From positions 1-51,355 of the forward strand of contig JAFIGH010000031.1 in the NCBI GenBank assembly GCA_020831525.1: a stretch of 51,355 bases of DNA, given 5' to 3'. A program made the translations under genes and the position numbers. The notes beneath the pieces are model-generated. The model did no database searches and was not told the origin of the DNA. It was given only the letters and a program-made list of their open reading frames with translations. Below are positions 51,143 through 51,355 of the stretch, piece by piece. The DNA comes from Opitutales bacterium. Its GTDB lineage: Bacteria > Verrucomicrobiota > Verrucomicrobiia > Opitutales > Oceanipulchritudinaceae. Each line of letters begins with the position of its first letter. Position 1 is the first letter of the stretch.

Positions 51143-51355
51143 AACCCTGTTGGTTCGGCGGCGGGAACCTCGGGCACAATGGTCTCCGACGACGGTGCCC
51201 GCCCGGAGAAGCCCAATGTCGCACGGTTATGCGGCTGCTGGCTAGTAGGAGCGCGTGTCTTCAGGCCGCAAAGAACCCGCAGAAGGGTCCTCGTCTCCGC
51301 ACTAAGGGTTCGTCAAAAAATAAGTGTAGCAAAGTGGAGGTTTTTTCGGGATTCT
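51143..51355. other. Gene-free right edge
   Basis: 213 bp with no coding frame I trust. The segment from about 51305 (GGGTTCGTCAAAAAATAAG) changes to AT-rich sequence with the look of the end of an insertion sequence (for example an ISL3-type terminal repeat), but the window stops before it can be judged. Confidence 0.3.

Noticed and set aside
1-51355. CRISPR array
   Set aside because: No regularly spaced near-identical repeats of 24-40 bp with unique spacers; the AT-rich tandem units are contiguous and diverged.

Overview
The window is GC-rich (roughly 60-65% by eye) bacterial chromosomal DNA, densely coding. It most resembles a member of the Verrucomicrobiota (Opitutales/Puniceicoccales type). 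Reasons: a fused chorismate mutase-prephenate dehydratase, RNase Y, biosynthetic arginine decarboxylase, a Rho factor with a very long disordered N-terminus, and a secreted protein with an autotransporter-associated beta-strand segment and PKD-like domains. The lineage is inferred from gene style; no rRNA is present to prove it.

Layout. 1-6 kb: RluA-type pseudouridine synthase, ThuA-like protein, DUF2237 protein, exported HEAT-repeat protein, a receiver-histidine kinase hybrid, MsrB. 6-12.4 kb: tRNA-Gly(TCC) with a terminator, then a minus-strand accessory cluster holding a single-chain MmeI-like restriction-modification enzyme flanked on each side by two small membrane proteins. 12.2-12.5 kb: a promoter-hairpin-terminator unit that looks like a small RNA or attenuated leader ahead of a fucose isomerase-like gene. 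14.7-16.5 kb: a two-gene unit with a MamK-like actin. 16.5-18.4 kb: remnant of a secreted serpin, PspB-like small membrane protein, superoxide dismutase, TadA. 18.4-23.6 kb: hexapeptide acyl/nucleotidyl-transferase-like protein, glycosyltransferase, PheA, a REP-associated (Y1) transposase, RlmB-type methyltransferase. 23.6-30.3 kb: GlmS, GlgC, RNase Y, PyrE, threonine aldolase. 30.6-34.5 kb: receiver-coiled-coil protein and an overlapping RimB/RimK/AstE-like trio in which RimK carries a C-terminal RCK_C-like domain. 34.7-41 kb: HD phosphohydrolase, CoaE, Rho, SpeA. 41-46.4 kb: a broken site-2 protease gene, a dicarboxylate/amino-acid symporter, a VapBC module, FabV, Dtd, Mpg. 46.5-51.2 kb: a 1358-residue secreted protein and an Rrf2-family regulator.

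What is unusual. (1) A family of AT-rich, GTCAA/TTGAC-punctuated repeats lies in five intergenic gaps. Two of the copies (near 34.57 and 41.65 kb) match at 22 of 23 positions in opposite orientation, and one copy lies just upstream of the REP-type transposase. (2) A MamK-like actin has a small partner gene, with no magnetosome genes in view. (3) The glutamate-ligase trio has overlapping start and stop codons and a RimK-RCK_C fusion. (4) A candidate ~90-nt RNA lies at 12.3 kb. (5) Two decaying genes, a serpin and a site-2 protease, show recent local deletion. I found no CRISPR array, prophage, rRNA or integrase.
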